A stretch of DNA of 64,000 nt from Alloalcanivorax marinus (GCF_016785095.1 NZ_JAEKJB010000002.1:310001-374000); one strand, 5' to 3'. Counted from the first letter of the stretch, positions 25,776-37,125 are shown. A program made the numbers and translations. The notes: generated from the letters alone by a model not told the origin.

Positions 25776-28499
25776 ATGACGGACCTCGCCAAAGAAGTCA
25801 CGCCCGTCAATATCGAGGACGAGCTCAGGCAGTCGTACCTGGATTACGCCATGAGCGTGATCGTCGGCCGCGCCCTGCCGGATGTGCGCGACGGCCTCAA
25901 GCCGGTACACCGGCGCGTGCTGTTCGCGATGCACGAGCTGAGCAACGACTGGAACAAACCCTATAAAAAATCCGCCCGGGTGGTGGGTGACGTAATCGGT
26001 AAATACCATCCCCACGGGGACTCCGCCGTATACGACACCATCGTGCGCATGGCGCAGCCGTTCTCGCTGCGCTACATGCTGGTGGACGGCCAGGGCAACT
26101 TCGGTTCCATCGACGGCGACTCGGCGGCGGCCATGCGGTACACCGAAGTGCGCATGTCCAAGATCGCCCATGAACTGCTGGCCGACCTGGACAAGGAAAC
26201 CGTCGATTACGTCGACAACTACGACGGTACCGAGCGCATTCCCGACGTCATGCCGACCCGGGTGCCGAACCTGCTGGTGAACGGCTCCTCGGGCATCGCC
26301 GTGGGCATGGCCACCAATATCCCGCCGCACAACCTGCGCGAGGTGGTGGATGGCTGTCTGGCGCTGATCGAGGATGACAGCCTCACCCCGGACGACCTGA
26401 TGGAATACATCAAGGGCCCGGATTTCCCCACCGCCGGCATCATCAATGGTCGCGCCGGTATCGTGCAGGCCTACCGCACCGGCCGTGGCCGCATCTATGT
26501 GCGCGCCCGCGCCGACATCGAGCAGATGGACAAGGGCGGCAAGGAAGCGATCATCATCCATGAGCTGCCCTACCAGGTGAACAAGGCGCGGCTGATCGAG
26601 AAGATCGCCGAGCTGGTCAAGGACAAGAAGATCGAGGGCATCACCGAGCTGCGCGACGAGTCCGACAAGCAGGGCATGCGGGTGGTGATCGAGCTGCGCC
26701 GGGGCGAGAACGCCGAGGTGGTGCTCAACAACCTCTATCAGCAGACGCAGATGGAGTCGGTGTTCGGCATCAATACCGTGGCCCTGGTGGACGGTCAGCC
26801 CAAGACCCTGAACCTGCGCGAGCTGCTGGACGCCTTCCTGCGCCACCGCCGCGAGGTGGTCACCCGGCGCACCGTCTATGAGCTGCGCAAGGCCCGTGAA
26901 AAGGCCCACCTGCTGGAAGGTCTGGCGGTGGCGCTGGCCAACATCGATCCGGTGATCGAACTGATCAAGGCGTCGCCGAGCGGCGCCGAGGCCAAGGAAA
27001 AACTGCTGGCCCGGGGCTGGGCGCCCGGCGACGTGCTGACCATGCTGGAGCGCGCCGGCGGCGAGAACGCGGCGCGCCCGGACGGTCTCGACGACGCCTA
27101 TGGCCTGCACGACGGCCTTTATCACCTGAGCCCGGAACAGGCCCAGGCGATTCTCGACCTGCGCCTGCAGAAGCTCACCGGCCTGGAGCGCGAGAAGCTG
27201 GTCACCGATTACCAGGAGCTGCTCGACCAGATCGCCGAGCTGATGCTGATCCTGGCGGACCCCCAGCGCCTGATGCAGGTGATCCGCGACGAGCTCACCG
27301 CGGTGCGCGACGAATACGGCGACGACCGTCGCTCCGAGATCCAGACCTCCCGTCTGGACCTGAGCATGGAAGATCTGATCGCCGAGGAAACCGTGGTGGT
27401 GACCCTGAGCCACGGTGGCTACGCCAAGATTCAGCCGATCGACACCTACCGGGCGCAGAAGCGCGGTGGGCGCGGCAAGTCCGCCGGCCAGCTCAAGGAC
27501 GAGGACTACGTGGAGCACCTGCTGGTGGCGGGCACCCACGATACCCTGTTGTGCTTCACCAACGTGGGCAAGGTGTACTGGCTGCGGGTGTTCGAGCTGC
27601 CCCAGGGCGGTCGGGCCTCCCGGGGCAAGCCGATCGTCAACCTGATTCCCGCGCTCAAACCGGAGGAGCGGATCACCGCGATCCTGCGCCTGGACGCCGA
27701 GCAGGTGCGCCAGCGCGGCAGCGGCGACGATGAGGAAGAGAGCGACGCCGAGGTGGTGGACGTGGCCGAGGACGCCGACGGCGCCGAGGCGGAAGTGGAC
27801 GCCCCGGCGGTCGCCGGCCCGTTCATCTTCATGGCCACCTCCAGCGGCGTGGTCAAACGCACCGAGCTGGCGCGCTTCGCGCGGCCGCGCAGCAGCGGCC
27901 TGATCGCGGTGCGCCTGCAGGACGGCGAGGACCTGGTCAACGTGGCCATCACCCAGGGCGACGAGGACGTGGTGCTGGTGGCGGGCAACGGCAAGGTAGT
28001 GCGCTTCCAGGAATCCCGGGTACGGGTAATGAGCCGTATCGCCCGGGGCGTGCGCGGCATGAAGCTGGCCGAGGGCGAGCAGGTGATCGCGCTGATCGTG
28101 CCCCAGGAAGGCGGCCAGATGCTGGCGGCCTCGGAGAACGGCTACGGCAAGCGAACCGACCTGAGCGAGTTCCCCACCAAGGGGCGTGGCACCCAGGGTG
28201 TCATCGGCATGGTGGTCAACGAGCGCAACGGTCCCCTGGTGGGCGCCACCCAGGTGTTCGGCGGCGAGGACGTGATGCTGATCTCCAACCAGGGCACCCT
28301 GGTGCGTACCCGCGTGGACGAGGTCAGCCATCTGGGCCGTAACACCCAGGGCGTGCGCCTGATCCGGCTCGGCGACGGCGAGGCCCTGTCCGGGCTGGCG
28401 CGGATTCCGGAGCTGGACGGCGACGACGACCCGGAGGTCGAGGGCCCCGAAGGCGACCAGGACGCTCCGGTCGAGGGCGGTGAGGAGAATAATGAATGA
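25776..28499 (+). CDS. gyrA: DNA gyrase subunit A
   Basis: This is a 907-residue type IIA topoisomerase subunit that, with GyrB, introduces negative supercoils. The catalytic Tyr122 lies in [13 protein letters not shown]. The quinolone-resistance region reads [11 protein letters not shown] with Ser83 and Asp87, the usual susceptible residues. The GyrA box needed for wrapping is QKRGGRG, at the start of the C-terminal pinwheel. Between blades, residues about 648-685 form an acidic, low-complexity insert ([20 protein letters not shown]), and the C terminus is also acidic. The SD AAAGGA lies 7 bases before the ATG. Its stop overlaps serC (ATGA), so gyrA opens a long plus-strand series. Confidence 0.98.
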   Translation: MTDLAKEVTPVNIEDELRQSYLDYAMSVIVGRALPDVRDGLKPVHRRVLFAMHELSNDWNKPYKKSARVVGDVIGKYHPHGDSAVYDTIVRMAQPFSLRYMLVDGQGNFGSIDGDSAAAMRYTEVRMSKIAHELLADLDKETVDYVDNYDGTERIPDVMPTRVPNLLVNGSSGIAVGMATNIPPHNLREVVDGCLALIEDDSLTPDDLMEYIKGPDFPTAGIINGRAGIVQAYRTGRGRIYVRARADIEQMDKGGKEAIIIHELPYQVNKARLIEKIAELVKDKKIEGITELRDESDKQGMRVVIELRRGENAEVVLNNLYQQTQMESVFGINTVALVDGQPKTLNLRELLDAFLRHRREVVTRRTVYELRKAREKAHLLEGLAVALANIDPVIELIKASPSGAEAKEKLLARGWAPGDVLTMLERAGGENAARPDGLDDAYGLHDGLYHLSPEQAQAILDLRLQKLTGLEREKLVTDYQELLDQIAELMLILADPQRLMQVIRDELTAVRDEYGDDRRSEIQTSRLDLSMEDLIAEETVVVTLSHGGYAKIQPIDTYRAQKRGGRGKSAGQLKDEDYVEHLLVAGTHDTLLCFTNVGKVYWLRVFELPQGGRASRGKPIVNLIPALKPEERITAILRLDAEQVRQRGSGDDEEESDAEVVDVAEDADGAEAEVDAPAVAGPFIFMATSSGVVKRTELARFARPRSSGLIAVRLQDGEDLVNVAITQGDEDVVLVAGNGKVVRFQESRVRVMSRIARGVRGMKLAEGEQVIALIVPQEGGQMLAASENGYGKRTDLSEFPTKGRGTQGVIGMVVNERNGPLVGATQVFGGEDVMLISNQGTLVRTRVDEVSHLGRNTQGVRLIRLGDGEALSGLARIPELDGDDDPEVEGPEGDQDAPVEGGEENNE

Positions 28500-29575
28500 G
28501 CCGCGCGTATAACTTCTGCGCCGGGCCGGCGGCGTTGCCGGAAGCGGTCCTGAACCGGGCCCGCGAGGAAATGCTGGATTACCAGGGCACCGGCATGTCG
28601 GTGATGGAAATGAGCCACCGCGACTCGGTGATCGTGGAGATGGCCGAAAAAGCGGAACGCGACCTGCGCGAGCTGCTCGGTCTGTCCGACGACTACGTGG
28701 TGCTGTTCCTGCAGGGCGGTGCCAGCGCCCAGTTCGCCATGGTGCCCCTGAACCTGCTCGGCGACGCCGGCAAGGCGGACTACGTGAACACCGGCCAGTG
28801 GTCCAGCAAGGCGATCAAGGAAGCGCGTCGTTTCTGCGAGGTCAACGTGGCGGCGTCCAGCGAGGACGCCAACTTCACCTACGCCCCGGCGCAAAGCGAG
28901 TGGCGGCTGTCCGACGATGCCGCCTACGTGCATTACTGCCCCAACGAGACCATCGGTGGCCTGGAGTTCGATTTCGTGCCGGAGGTGGACAAGCCGCTGG
29001 TGGCGGACATGAGCTCCACGATCCTGTCGCGGCCGCTGGACATCGACCGCTTCGATCTGATCTACGCCGGTGCCCAGAAGAACATCGGCCCGGCGGGCCT
29101 GACCCTGGTGATCGTGCGCAAGGACCTGCTGGGCCGCGCCGGTCCCACGGTGCCGTCCATGCTCAATTACCAGATCCACGCCGACAACGGCTCCATGTAC
29201 AACACGCCGCCCACCTTCGCCTGGTATCTGGCCGGCCTGGTGTTCGAGTGGCTCAAGGAGCAGGGTGGGGTGGCCGCCATGGGCGAGATCAACCGCCGCA
29301 AGGCCGGCAAGCTGTATGATTTCATTGATGCCAGCGACTTCTACAGCAACCCGGTGCGTCCCACCCAGCGCAGTTGGATGAACGTGCCGTTCGTGCTCGC
29401 CGACAGTGCTCTGGACAAGGATTTCCTGGTCGCGGCGGATGCCGCCGGCCTGCGTAACCTGAAGGGCCACCGCAGCGTGGGCGGCATGCGCGCCAGCATT
29501 TACAACGCGGTGCCCGAGGCGGCGGTGGACGCCCTGATCGGGTTCATGTCGGACTTCGAGAAACGGAAAGCCTGA
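28496..29575 (+). CDS. serC: Phosphoserine aminotransferase
   Basis: This is a 359-residue PLP enzyme converting 3-phosphohydroxypyruvate to phosphoserine, and acting in pyridoxine synthesis. The N-terminal [15 protein letters not shown] and the PLP-lysine site [14 protein letters not shown] (Lys near 195) are canonical. The length is normal. It overlaps gyrA by 4 bases and pheA by 1 base (TGATG), so expression is coupled in the Pseudomonas-type serC-pheA-hisC-tyrA/aroA-cmk-rpsA supraoperon. Confidence 0.97.
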   Translation: MSRAYNFCAGPAALPEAVLNRAREEMLDYQGTGMSVMEMSHRDSVIVEMAEKAERDLRELLGLSDDYVVLFLQGGASAQFAMVPLNLLGDAGKADYVNTGQWSSKAIKEARRFCEVNVAASSEDANFTYAPAQSEWRLSDDAAYVHYCPNETIGGLEFDFVPEVDKPLVADMSSTILSRPLDIDRFDLIYAGAQKNIGPAGLTLVIVRKDLLGRAGPTVPSMLNYQIHADNGSMYNTPPTFAWYLAGLVFEWLKEQGGVAAMGEINRRKAGKLYDFIDASDFYSNPVRPTQRSWMNVPFVLADSALDKDFLVAADAAGLRNLKGHRSVGGMRASIYNAVPEAAVDALIGFMSDFEKRKA

Positions 29576-30663
29576 TGAGCGACAAACCCAGCCTCGATAC
29601 CCTGCGCGAACGGATCGACAGCCTCGATCAGCGCCTCCAGGACCTGCTCAACGAGCGCGCCGACCTGGCTCACCAGGTGGCCGAGGTAAAGCGCGCCGAG
29701 GACCCGGCGCCGGTGTTTTACCGGCCCGAGCGCGAGGCCCAGGTGCTGCAGAGGGTCAAGGAACGCAACACCGGCCCCATCGACGCCGAGGACATGGCGC
29801 GTTTATTCCGCGAGGTGATGAGCGTGTGCCTGGCCCTGGAGCAGCCCATGCGGGTGGCGTTCCTGGGGCCCGAGGGCACCTTTACCCAGCAGGCGGCGAT
29901 CAAGCATTTCGGCCATTCCGTGGAGAGCGTGCCGCTGGGCGCCATCGACGAGGTGTTCCGCGAAGTGGAGGCCGGCGCCGTGCACTTCGGCGTGGTGCCG
30001 GTGGAGAATTCCACCGAGGGCATGGTCAACCATACCCTGGATTCATTCATGAATTCGGATCTGAAAATCTGCGGCGAGGTGGAGCTGCGCATCCATCACC
30101 ACCTGCTGTCCGGCCCCCATACCCGCCGCGACAAGGTCACGCGCATCTATTCCCACCAGCAGACCCTGGCCCAGTGCCGCCAGTGGCTGGACGCGCACAT
30201 GCCGGCGGTGGAGCGCATCGCGGTGAGTTCCAACGCCGAGGCGGCGCGCCGCCTGCGCGATGAATGGAACGCCATGGCCATCGCCGGCGACATGGCCTGC
30301 GAGCTCTACGAGCTGGAAAAGGTACAGATCAACATCGAGGATCGGCCGGACAACACCACCCGGTTTCTGATCATCGGTCGCCAGGACACGCCGCCCTCCG
30401 GTCGTGACAAGACCAGCCTGCTGGTGTCCGGCAAGAACCGCCCGGGGCTGCTGTCCGACCTGCTGCGCCCGTTCCGCGACAGCGGCATCAACCTGACCCG
30501 CCTGGAAAGCCGGCCCTCGCGTATCGCCAACTGGAGCTATGTGTTCTTCATCGACTGTGAAGGCCACAAGGAGGACCCGGCCCTGACCAGGGTGCTGGAA
30601 GACCTGGACGCGGACGGCAATACCATCAAGGTGCTGGGCTCCTACCCCAAAGCGGTGCTATAA
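29575..30663 (+). CDS. pheA: Bifunctional chorismate mutase / prephenate dehydratase
   Basis: This is a 362-residue P-protein for phenylalanine synthesis. Residues 1-90 are an AroQ-type chorismate mutase (RERIDSLDQRLQDLLNERAD, VFYRPEREAQVL). Residues about 95-275 are prephenate dehydratase (VAFLGPEGTFTQQAA, VPVENSTEGMVNHTLD, and NTTRFLIIG with the catalytic Thr). The remainder is an ACT domain (LLSDLLRPFRDSGINLTRLE; ESRPSRIANWSYVFFID), the expected Phe-feedback site. It starts at ATG 29575 with a 1-base overlap. Confidence 0.97.
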   Translation: MSDKPSLDTLRERIDSLDQRLQDLLNERADLAHQVAEVKRAEDPAPVFYRPEREAQVLQRVKERNTGPIDAEDMARLFREVMSVCLALEQPMRVAFLGPEGTFTQQAAIKHFGHSVESVPLGAIDEVFREVEAGAVHFGVVPVENSTEGMVNHTLDSFMNSDLKICGEVELRIHHHLLSGPHTRRDKVTRIYSHQQTLAQCRQWLDAHMPAVERIAVSSNAEAARRLRDEWNAMAIAGDMACELYELEKVQINIEDRPDNTTRFLIIGRQDTPPSGRDKTSLLVSGKNRPGLLSDLLRPFRDSGINLTRLESRPSRIANWSYVFFIDCEGHKEDPALTRVLEDLDADGNTIKVLGSYPKAVL

Positions 30664-30671
30664 ACGGCTTG

Positions 30672-30727
30672 CACGCTGGCACGCTTCACGCTCGCACGCA
30701 CCACGTCGAGCCGGGCGTGCCAGCGTG
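30672..30727. repeat. Inverted repeat with CACGCT stutter in the pheA-hisC gap
   Basis: CACGCTGGCACGC (30672-30684) and its exact inverse (30715-30727) flank CTTCACGCT (30684-30692), whose inverse recurs at 30722-30730, so alternative hairpins are possible. No T-run is present, which suggests a processing or REP-like element rather than a terminator. It occupies nearly the whole 75-base gap of an otherwise overlapping operon. Confidence 0.7.
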
Positions 30728-30750
30728 AAGCGTCAAGCGTGAGAGCGAAT

Positions 30751-31854
30751 ATGAGCTGCGATTACATCCAATTGGCCAACACCGGCGTGCAACGGCTCAA
30801 ACCCTACGAGCCCGGCAAGCCCATCGAGGAACTGCAGCGCGAGCTGGACATCCACGACGTGCTCAAGCTGGCCAGTAACGAAAATCCCCTGGGTCCCAGC
30901 CACAAGGCCCTGGACGCCGCCCGCCACGCGCTGGAACGGGTCCACCTGTACCCGGACGGCGCCGGCTTCGAACTGAAAGCCGCCCTGGCCGGGCAACTGG
31001 GCGTGGACAGCGACCGGCTGGTGCTGGGCAACGGCTCCAACGACGTGCTGGAACTGGTGGCGCGGGCCTACCTGCAGCCCGGCGACGAGGCGGTGTTTTC
31101 CGAGTACGCCTTCGCGGTTTACCCACTGGTGACCCTGGCCTGTTCCGCCAAGCCGGTGCAGGTGGAGTCGCATCTGTATGGCCATGATCTGGCGGCCATG
31201 GCGGACGCCATCACCGAGCGCACCCGCATCGTGTTCCTGGCCAACCCGAACAATCCCACCGGCACCTGGTTCAACGACCACGCCCTGGACGCCTTCCTGG
31301 AGCGGGTACCGGAAGAGGTGCTGGTGGTGCTCGACGAGGCCTACTTCGAGTACGTGGAGGAAAGCCATTACCCGGATGGTCTGACCCGGATTCAGCGTTA
31401 CCCCAACCTGGTGGTGACCCGCACCTTCTCCAAGATCCATGGCCTGGCCGGCCTGCGGGTCGGCTATGGCGTGGCCCATCCCCAGGTGGCGGACGTGCTC
31501 AACCGGGTGCGTCAGCCGTTCAACGTGAACATTCCGGCGCTGGCCGCCGCCCAGGCGGCCCTGGGCGACAGTGATCACATCGAGAACTCGAAAAGCGAGA
31601 ACGCCGCCGGCCTGGCGCAGCTCGCCGAGGGGCTGGCGGAGCTGGGCCTGGAGCAGATTCCCTCGGTGGCCAATTTCGTTACCTTCGATTGCGGCGGCGA
31701 CTGCCTGCCGGTGTACCAGGCGCTGCTGCGCGAGGGCGTGATCGTGCGCCCCCTGGGCGGCTACGGCCTGCCCAATCATCTGCGCGTCACCGTCGGTACG
31801 GCCCCCGAGAACGAGCGCTTCCTGAAGGCCCTGGGTCGGGTTCTGTCACGCTGA
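30751..31854 (+). CDS. hisC: Histidinol-phosphate aminotransferase (HisC2/HisHb type)
   Basis: This is a 367-residue class I/II PLP aminotransferase. Marks: LASNENPLGPS at the N terminus, NGSNDVLELVARAY, ANPNNPTGTW, the PLP-lysine motif TRTFSKIHGLAGLRVGYG, and a C-terminal LPNHLRVTVG with the substrate Arg. In the pheA-tyrA context it probably serves aromatic amino acid as well as histidine synthesis, as proposed for pseudomonad HisHb. ATG 30751 is chosen; GTG 30739 is in frame but poorly placed. Its stop overlaps the next ATG by 1 base. Confidence 0.95.
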   Translation: MSCDYIQLANTGVQRLKPYEPGKPIEELQRELDIHDVLKLASNENPLGPSHKALDAARHALERVHLYPDGAGFELKAALAGQLGVDSDRLVLGNGSNDVLELVARAYLQPGDEAVFSEYAFAVYPLVTLACSAKPVQVESHLYGHDLAAMADAITERTRIVFLANPNNPTGTWFNDHALDAFLERVPEEVLVVLDEAYFEYVEESHYPDGLTRIQRYPNLVVTRTFSKIHGLAGLRVGYGVAHPQVADVLNRVRQPFNVNIPALAAAQAALGDSDHIENSKSENAAGLAQLAEGLAELGLEQIPSVANFVTFDCGGDCLPVYQALLREGVIVRPLGGYGLPNHLRVTVGTAPENERFLKALGRVLSR

Positions 31855-34112
31855 TGGCGGAGCAACCCATGTTCCGGCGGGTGGCGATCATCGGCCTGGG
31901 GCTGATCGGCGGTTCCTTCGCCGCCGCCCTGCGCGCCCAGGGCCTGGCCGCCACCGTGGTGGCCGGCTCCCGCTCGGCGCGTACCCTGGAGCAGGGTCTG
32001 GCCCTGGGGCTGATCGACGAGGGCAGCCAGGATCTGGCGCTGGCGGTACGGGGCGCGGATCTGGTGTTCGTGTCCACGCCGGTGTCCGCCATGGAAACGG
32101 TGCTCACCAAGCTGGCTCCGGGCCTGAGCGAGCGCGCCCTGATCACCGACGGCGGCAGCGTCAAGGCAGCGGTGATCGACCAGGCGCGGCGCGCCCTGGG
32201 CGCCCACTTCACCCGCTTCGTGCCCGGCCACCCGATTGCCGGCAAGGAAAAAAGCGGCGTGGAAGCCGCCGACGCGGATCTGTACCGCCACCACCGGGTG
32301 ATTCTCACCCCGGTGGTGGACACCGATCCGGACGCCGCCCGGCGGGTCAGTGAATTGTGGACCGCGCTCGGCGCCGAGGTACTGAGCATGGCCCCGGACC
32401 ACCACGACCAGGTGCTGGCGGAAACCAGCCATCTGCCGCACCTGCTGGCGTTTTCCCTGGTCGACACCCTGGCCCGCCAGGGCGACTCCACCGAGATCTT
32501 CCGCTATGCCGCCGGTGGCTTCCGGGATTTCACCCGCATCGCCGACTCCGATCCGGTGATGTGGCACGACATCTTCCGTGAGAACCGGGGCGCGGTGCTC
32601 GACGCCCTGGGGATGTTCCGCGATGGCATCGACCGCTTCCGGCGCGCCATCGAGGACAACGACAGCGATGCCCTGATGGGCATCATGACCCGGGCCAACA
32701 GCGCCCGGGCCCATTTCATGGCCATGAACGCGCGCACCTCCTACACTCAGGCGCGGCGTTCCGATGACGAGACAGGCATGACACAGCATTCCGACCCCAC
32801 CTTCGTGGTGGCCCCGGGCGGCCGGCTTCACGGCCGGCTGCGGGTCCCGGGTGATAAATCCATGTCCCACCGCGCCATCATGCTGGCTTCCCTGGCGCGG
32901 GGCAGCACCGAGATCAGCGGCTTCCTGGAAGGCGAGGACGCCCTGGCCACCCTGCAGGCGTTCCGCGACATGGGAGTGGTGATCGAGGGCCCGCACAATG
33001 GCCGCGTGCTGGTGCACGGGGTCGGCCTGCATGGTCTCAAGGCCCCGGGCAAGCCGCTCTACATGGGCAACTCCGGTACTTCCATGCGCCTGCTCACCGG
33101 CCTGCTGGCGGGCCAGGCGTTCGACACCGAACTGACCGGTGACGCCTCCCTGTCGAAGCGGCCCATGGAACGGGTGGCCCGGCCATTGCGAGACATGGGC
33201 GCGGTGATCGAAACCGGGGAGGGCGGTCGGCCGCCGGTGCGCATCCGTGGCGGCGCCGCCCTGAAAGGCATCCATTACCACCTGCCGATGGCCTCCGCCC
33301 AGGTGAAATCGGCGGTGCTGCTGGCTGGTCTCTATGCCGAGGGCGAGACCTCGGTGACCGAGCCGGCGCCCACCCGGGACCACACCGAGCGCATGCTCAA
33401 CGGCTTCGGCTACCCGGTGGCCCGGGACGGCGCCACCGCCTCCCTGAGCGGTGGTGGCGAGTTGCGCGGCGGCCAGTTGGACGTGCCGGCGGATATTTCC
33501 TCGGCGGCGTTCTTCCTGGTGGGCGCCAGCATCGCCGAGGGCGCCGAGGTGACCCTGCCGCATGTGGGCGTGAACCCCACCCGCACCGGCGTGATCGATA
33601 TCCTGCGCCTGATGGGCGCGGACATTCGCCTGGAAAATCAACGGGATGCGGGCGGTGAGCCGGTGGCGGACCTGGTCGTGAAAAGCGCCCCGCTGAAGGG
33701 CATCGTGATCCCCGAGGAACTGGTGCCCCTGGCCATCGACGAGCTGCCGGCGGTGTTCATCGCCGCCGCCTGCGCCGAGGGCGAGACCGTGCTGCGTGGC
33801 GCCGAGGAGCTGCGCGTGAAGGAATCCGACCGCATCCAGGTGATGGCCGATGGCCTGGCCACCCTGGGCGTGGAACACGAAGTGTACGAGGACGGCATCC
33901 GCATCGTCGGTGGCGCCTATGGCGGCGGCGAGGTGGAATCCCACGGCGACCACCGCATCGCCATGAGTTTCGCCATGGCGGCGCTGCGCGCCTCGGCGCC
34001 GATCACCATTCACCATTGCGCCAACGTGGCCACCAGCTTCCCCGGCTTCGCCGAGCTGGCCCGGTCCGCCGGGCTGGCCCTGGACGTGCGCGCTCCTCAG
34101 GAGAGTCAATGA
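31854..34112 (+). CDS. tyrA-aroA: Fused prephenate/arogenate dehydrogenase - EPSP synthase (TyrA-AroA)
   Basis: This is a 752-residue bifunctional protein. Residues about 5-295 form the NAD(P)-dependent TyrA dehydrogenase ([48 protein letters not shown]). After a linker ([15 protein letters not shown]) comes 3-phosphoshikimate 1-carboxyvinyltransferase, residues about 308-752 ([48 protein letters not shown]). The [14 protein letters not shown] segment resembles class II, glyphosate-tolerant-type AroA more than the E. coli enzyme, which is inference. The fusion is known in Pseudomonas relatives. Translation starts at ATG 31854 (TGATG overlap with hisC) and overlaps cmk by 4 bases. Confidence 0.96.
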   Translation: MAEQPMFRRVAIIGLGLIGGSFAAALRAQGLAATVVAGSRSARTLEQGLALGLIDEGSQDLALAVRGADLVFVSTPVSAMETVLTKLAPGLSERALITDGGSVKAAVIDQARRALGAHFTRFVPGHPIAGKEKSGVEAADADLYRHHRVILTPVVDTDPDAARRVSELWTALGAEVLSMAPDHHDQVLAETSHLPHLLAFSLVDTLARQGDSTEIFRYAAGGFRDFTRIADSDPVMWHDIFRENRGAVLDALGMFRDGIDRFRRAIEDNDSDALMGIMTRANSARAHFMAMNARTSYTQARRSDDETGMTQHSDPTFVVAPGGRLHGRLRVPGDKSMSHRAIMLASLARGSTEISGFLEGEDALATLQAFRDMGVVIEGPHNGRVLVHGVGLHGLKAPGKPLYMGNSGTSMRLLTGLLAGQAFDTELTGDASLSKRPMERVARPLRDMGAVIETGEGGRPPVRIRGGAALKGIHYHLPMASAQVKSAVLLAGLYAEGETSVTEPAPTRDHTERMLNGFGYPVARDGATASLSGGGELRGGQLDVPADISSAAFFLVGASIAEGAEVTLPHVGVNPTRTGVIDILRLMGADIRLENQRDAGGEPVADLVVKSAPLKGIVIPEELVPLAIDELPAVFIAAACAEGETVLRGAEELRVKESDRIQVMADGLATLGVEHEVYEDGIRIVGGAYGGGEVESHGDHRIAMSFAMAALRASAPITIHHCANVATSFPGFAELARSAGLALDVRAPQESQ

Positions 34113-34780
34113 TTCCAGTCATCACCATCGACGGCCCGGTATCCTCCGGCAAGGGCACCGTGGCGCGGCGGGTGGCCGCCCGCCTGGGCTGGCATCTGCT
34201 GGATTCCGGTGCCCTCTACCGGGTGCTGGGGCTGCACGCGGAGCGCCGTGGCGTGCCCCTGGACGACGAGATGCGCCTGATCGACCTGGCCGAACAGTTG
34301 CCGGTGGAGTTCCGGGAAGGCGAGGGCGATACCGCGGTGTTGCTGCAGGGCGAGGACGTCAGCCAACTGATTCGCGAGGAGCGGGTGGGCGAGCTGGCCA
34401 GCCAGGTGGCGGTGCTGCAGCCGGTGCGCGACGCTTTGTTCGCCCGCCAGCGGGCCTTCGCCCAGCGCCCGGGGCTGGTGGCCGACGGCCGTGACATGGG
34501 CACCGTGGTGTTTCGCGACGCCCCGCTCAAGGTGTTTCTCACCGCCAGCGCCGAGGAGCGCGCTCGGCGGCGCCACGCCCAGTTGAAGGAAAAGGGCTTT
34601 GGTGCTACCCTCGCCACCCTTATCGAGGACATCCGTACCCGGGACGAGCGCGATATGAAGCGCGCCGTGGCGCCGCTCAAGCCGGCCCCGGACGCGGTGG
34701 AAATCGATTCCACCGAGCTCAGTGTGGAGCAGGTGGTGGATCGTATTCTCGATGAAGCCGCTGCCCGGTCGCTGACCTGA
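34109..34780 (+). CDS. cmk: Cytidylate kinase
   Basis: This is a 223-residue (d)CMP kinase. The P-loop is [18 protein letters not shown]. The NMP-binding region is [15 protein letters not shown], followed by [24 protein letters not shown] and [19 protein letters not shown] with the conserved Arg residues. The start at ATG 34109 has GGAG 8 bases upstream and overlaps the aroA stop (ATGA). cmk before rpsA is a widely conserved order. Confidence 0.97.
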   Translation: MIPVITIDGPVSSGKGTVARRVAARLGWHLLDSGALYRVLGLHAERRGVPLDDEMRLIDLAEQLPVEFREGEGDTAVLLQGEDVSQLIREERVGELASQVAVLQPVRDALFARQRAFAQRPGLVADGRDMGTVVFRDAPLKVFLTASAEERARRRHAQLKEKGFGATLATLIEDIRTRDERDMKRAVAPLKPAPDAVEIDSTELSVEQVVDRILDEAAARSLT

Positions 34781-34805
34781 CGGCACCGGTGGTCCAGATT
34801 ACCCC

Positions 34806-34870
34806 GTAGGAGCGGCTTCAGCCGCGATACCGTGCCCGCCGGCCGGTTTCGCGGCTGAAGCCGCTCCTAC
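34806..34870. repeat. REP-like inverted pair, GGCTTCAGCC subfamily
   Basis: Units 34806-34828 and 34848-34870 face each other in the cmk-rpsA gap, inside an apparent co-directional operon. The structure may stabilise or separate the upstream mRNA from the highly expressed rpsA message. Confidence 0.88.
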
Positions 34871-34991
34871 AATGGTGTTCTGATTTTATCAAAACAGGCT
34901 GCCCGGTTTCTGACAGTAAACCAGCTTGGAACCGCGGCCTTTTACGAATAACCCATGTCTGCTGGTTGGCATGTGTATCACGAGATTATCC

Positions 34992-36671
34992 ATGACTGAA
35001 TCTTTTGCCGAACTTTTCGAAGAAAGCCTCAAGGACCTGGACGTTGCCCGCGGCTCCATCATCAAAGGCACCGTGGTCTCCATCGACAGTGACTGGGTCA
35101 CCGTCAACGCCGGTCTGAAGTCCGAGGGCATCATTTCCCGCAACGAGTTCATCAGCGAGAGCGGTGAACTGGAAATCGTCGAAGGCGACGAAGTGGAAGT
35201 GGCCGTCGACGCCATTGACGATGGCATGGGCTTCACCCGCCTGTCCCGCGAAAAAGCCAAGCGCGCCGAAGTATGGGCGGAGCTGGAAGTGGCATTCGAC
35301 AAGGACGAAATCGTCAAAGGTCAGATCTCCGGCAAGGTCAAGGGTGGCTTTACCGTCGATATCGGCCCGATCCGCGCGTTCCTGCCCGGCTCCCTGGTGG
35401 ACATCCGTCCGGTACGCGACGTTACCCACCTGGAAGGCAAGGACCTGGACTTCAAGGTCATCAAGCTGGATCCGAAGCGCAACAACGTGGTGGTTTCCCG
35501 CCGCGCAGTCATGGAAGCCGAACACTCCGCCGAGCGCGAAGCGCTGCTGGAGTCCCTGCAGGAAGGCATGGTGGTCAAGGGGATCGTCAAGAACCTCACC
35601 GACTACGGTGCGTTCGTGGATCTGGGCGGCATCGACGGCCTGCTGCACATCACCGACATGGCCTGGAAGCGCATCAAGCATCCCAGCGAAATCGTCGAAG
35701 TGGGCCAGGAAATCGAGATCAAGGTTCTCAAGTTCGACCGCGAGAAAATGCGCGTGTCCCTGGGCCTCAAGCAGCTGGGCGAGGATCCGTGGCACGACAT
35801 CGTGCAGAAGTACCCGGAAGGCTCCAAGGTCCGTGCCCGCGTCACCAACCTGACCGATTACGGCTGCTTCGCCGAGATCGAGGAAGGCGTGGAAGGCCTG
35901 GTTCACGTGTCCGAGATGGACTGGACCAACAAGAACATCCATCCGTCCAAAGTGGTCGAGATCGGCGACGAAGTGGAAGTGATGATCCTCGATATCGACG
36001 AGGACCGCCGCCGTATTTCCCTGGGTATCAAGCAGTGCATGTCCAACCCGTGGGAATCCTTCGCCGAGAACTACCAGAAGGGCGACCGCATCAGCGGCAA
36101 GATCAAGTCCATCACCGACTTCGGCATCTTCATCGGCCTGGAAGGTGGTATCGACGGTCTGGTGCATCTGTCCGACATCTCCTGGGAAGAGCAGGGCGAG
36201 GAAGCCGTGCGCAACTTCAACAAGGGCGATGAACTGGAAACCGTGGTTCTGTCCATCGATGCCGAGCGGGAAAGAATTTCCCTTGGAATCAAGCAGTTGA
36301 CAGACGATCCGTTTGCTCAGTATGTTGCTGCCAATGAGAAGGGCAGCATCGTGAAGGGCACGGTGACGGAAGTGGACGCCAAGGGCGCCACCGTGGAGCT
36401 GGCCGAGAACGTGGAAGGCACCCTGCGTGCCAGCGAGATCAGCCGCGACCGCGTCAGCGATGCGACCCAGGTTCTCAACGTGGGCGATGAAGTGGAAGCG
36501 CGTATCACCAACGTCGACCGCAAGAACCGGGCTATCAACCTGTCCGTGCGTGCCAAGGACCAGGCACAGGATCGTGAAGCCATGGACAACCTGCAGAATC
36601 AGGACGCCAATGCACCCAAGACCATTGGTGATCTGATCAAGCAGCAAATGGAAAACAGCAACGAGTCATAA
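34992..36671 (+). CDS. rpsA: 30S ribosomal protein S1
   Basis: This is a 559-residue protein with six S1 RNA-binding repeats (recurring [16 protein letters not shown] and [13 protein letters not shown] units). It binds mRNA leaders on the 30S subunit. The start is ATG 34992 ([12 protein letters not shown]), the canonical N terminus; the frame remains open back to 34926. No strong Shine-Dalgarno is visible (only ACGAGAT), as expected for S1 genes whose AU-rich leader is recognised by S1 itself and autoregulated in E. coli. Its codon use is visibly more restricted than that of its neighbours. Confidence 0.98.
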   Translation: MTESFAELFEESLKDLDVARGSIIKGTVVSIDSDWVTVNAGLKSEGIISRNEFISESGELEIVEGDEVEVAVDAIDDGMGFTRLSREKAKRAEVWAELEVAFDKDEIVKGQISGKVKGGFTVDIGPIRAFLPGSLVDIRPVRDVTHLEGKDLDFKVIKLDPKRNNVVVSRRAVMEAEHSAEREALLESLQEGMVVKGIVKNLTDYGAFVDLGGIDGLLHITDMAWKRIKHPSEIVEVGQEIEIKVLKFDREKMRVSLGLKQLGEDPWHDIVQKYPEGSKVRARVTNLTDYGCFAEIEEGVEGLVHVSEMDWTNKNIHPSKVVEIGDEVEVMILDIDEDRRRISLGIKQCMSNPWESFAENYQKGDRISGKIKSITDFGIFIGLEGGIDGLVHLSDISWEEQGEEAVRNFNKGDELETVVLSIDAERERISLGIKQLTDDPFAQYVAANEKGSIVKGTVTEVDAKGATVELAENVEGTLRASEISRDRVSDATQVLNVGDEVEARITNVDRKNRAINLSVRAKDQAQDREAMDNLQNQDANAPKTIGDLIKQQMENSNES

Positions 36672-36738
36672 TGGCTCCTCCCGGGGGCCGGCCACTGGCC
36701 GGCCCCGCTGGGCAGGGAGCCCAGGGGAGTAGGTTGCA

Positions 36739-37101
36739 ATGGCGTCAGCGTTAACCAAGTCGAAACTGATTGCCCGTATTGCCAAAAGAAATGAGCATCT
36801 GTCTCCCAGGGACGTGGAGCTGGCCGTTAAACACCTCATCGAAGTCATGGCCGATACCCTCTCCGAGGGAGGTCGTATAGAAGTTCGCGGCTTCGGCAGT
36901 TTTTCCCTTCATTTCCGTGCCCCGCGCCTGGGTCGCAACCCCAAGACCGGCGCCAGCGTGAACCTGCACGGGAAATACGTTCCGCATTTCAAGTCCGGCA
37001 AGGAATTGCGTGAACGGGTCAATGAATCCATGCTTGATCATCCCTCCGGTAGCGATCAGGACGACCGGGATCATCCCCGTGGTGAAGCGGCCAACGGCTG
37101 A
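36739..37101 (+). CDS. ihfB: Integration host factor subunit beta, with extended C-terminal tail
   Basis: This is a 120-residue DNA-bending protein pairing with Ihf[15 protein letters not shown], the intercalating beta-arm region with RNPKTGASV, and [17 protein letters not shown] are canonical. The family usually ends near residue 94-100; here about 22 extra polar residues follow ([20 protein letters not shown]). GGGGAG lies 9 bases before the ATG. Position after rpsA is conserved. The preceding gap has a strong GGGGCCGGCC hairpin (near 36683-36705) lacking a T-run. Confidence 0.95.
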   Translation: MASALTKSKLIARIAKRNEHLSPRDVELAVKHLIEVMADTLSEGGRIEVRGFGSFSLHFRAPRLGRNPKTGASVNLHGKYVPHFKSGKELRERVNESMLDHPSGSDQDDRDHPRGEAANG

Positions 37102-37125
37102 TCCATCCGGGCAGGACGAAGTGTG

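Noticed and set aside
25530..28331. Long minus-strand open frame (over 900 codons) opposite gyrA
   Set aside because: Shadow of gyrA third-position GC bias; the His/Leu/Gly-rich product resembles no protein, while gyrA on the other strand is unmistakable.
31776..34109. Long minus-strand open frame opposite tyrA-aroA
   Set aside because: Mirror of a GC-rich gene, low-complexity product, no SD; the plus strand encodes well-known enzymes.
34986..36647. Minus-strand frame opposite rpsA
   Set aside because: Antisense artefact of biased codon use in a ribosomal protein gene.
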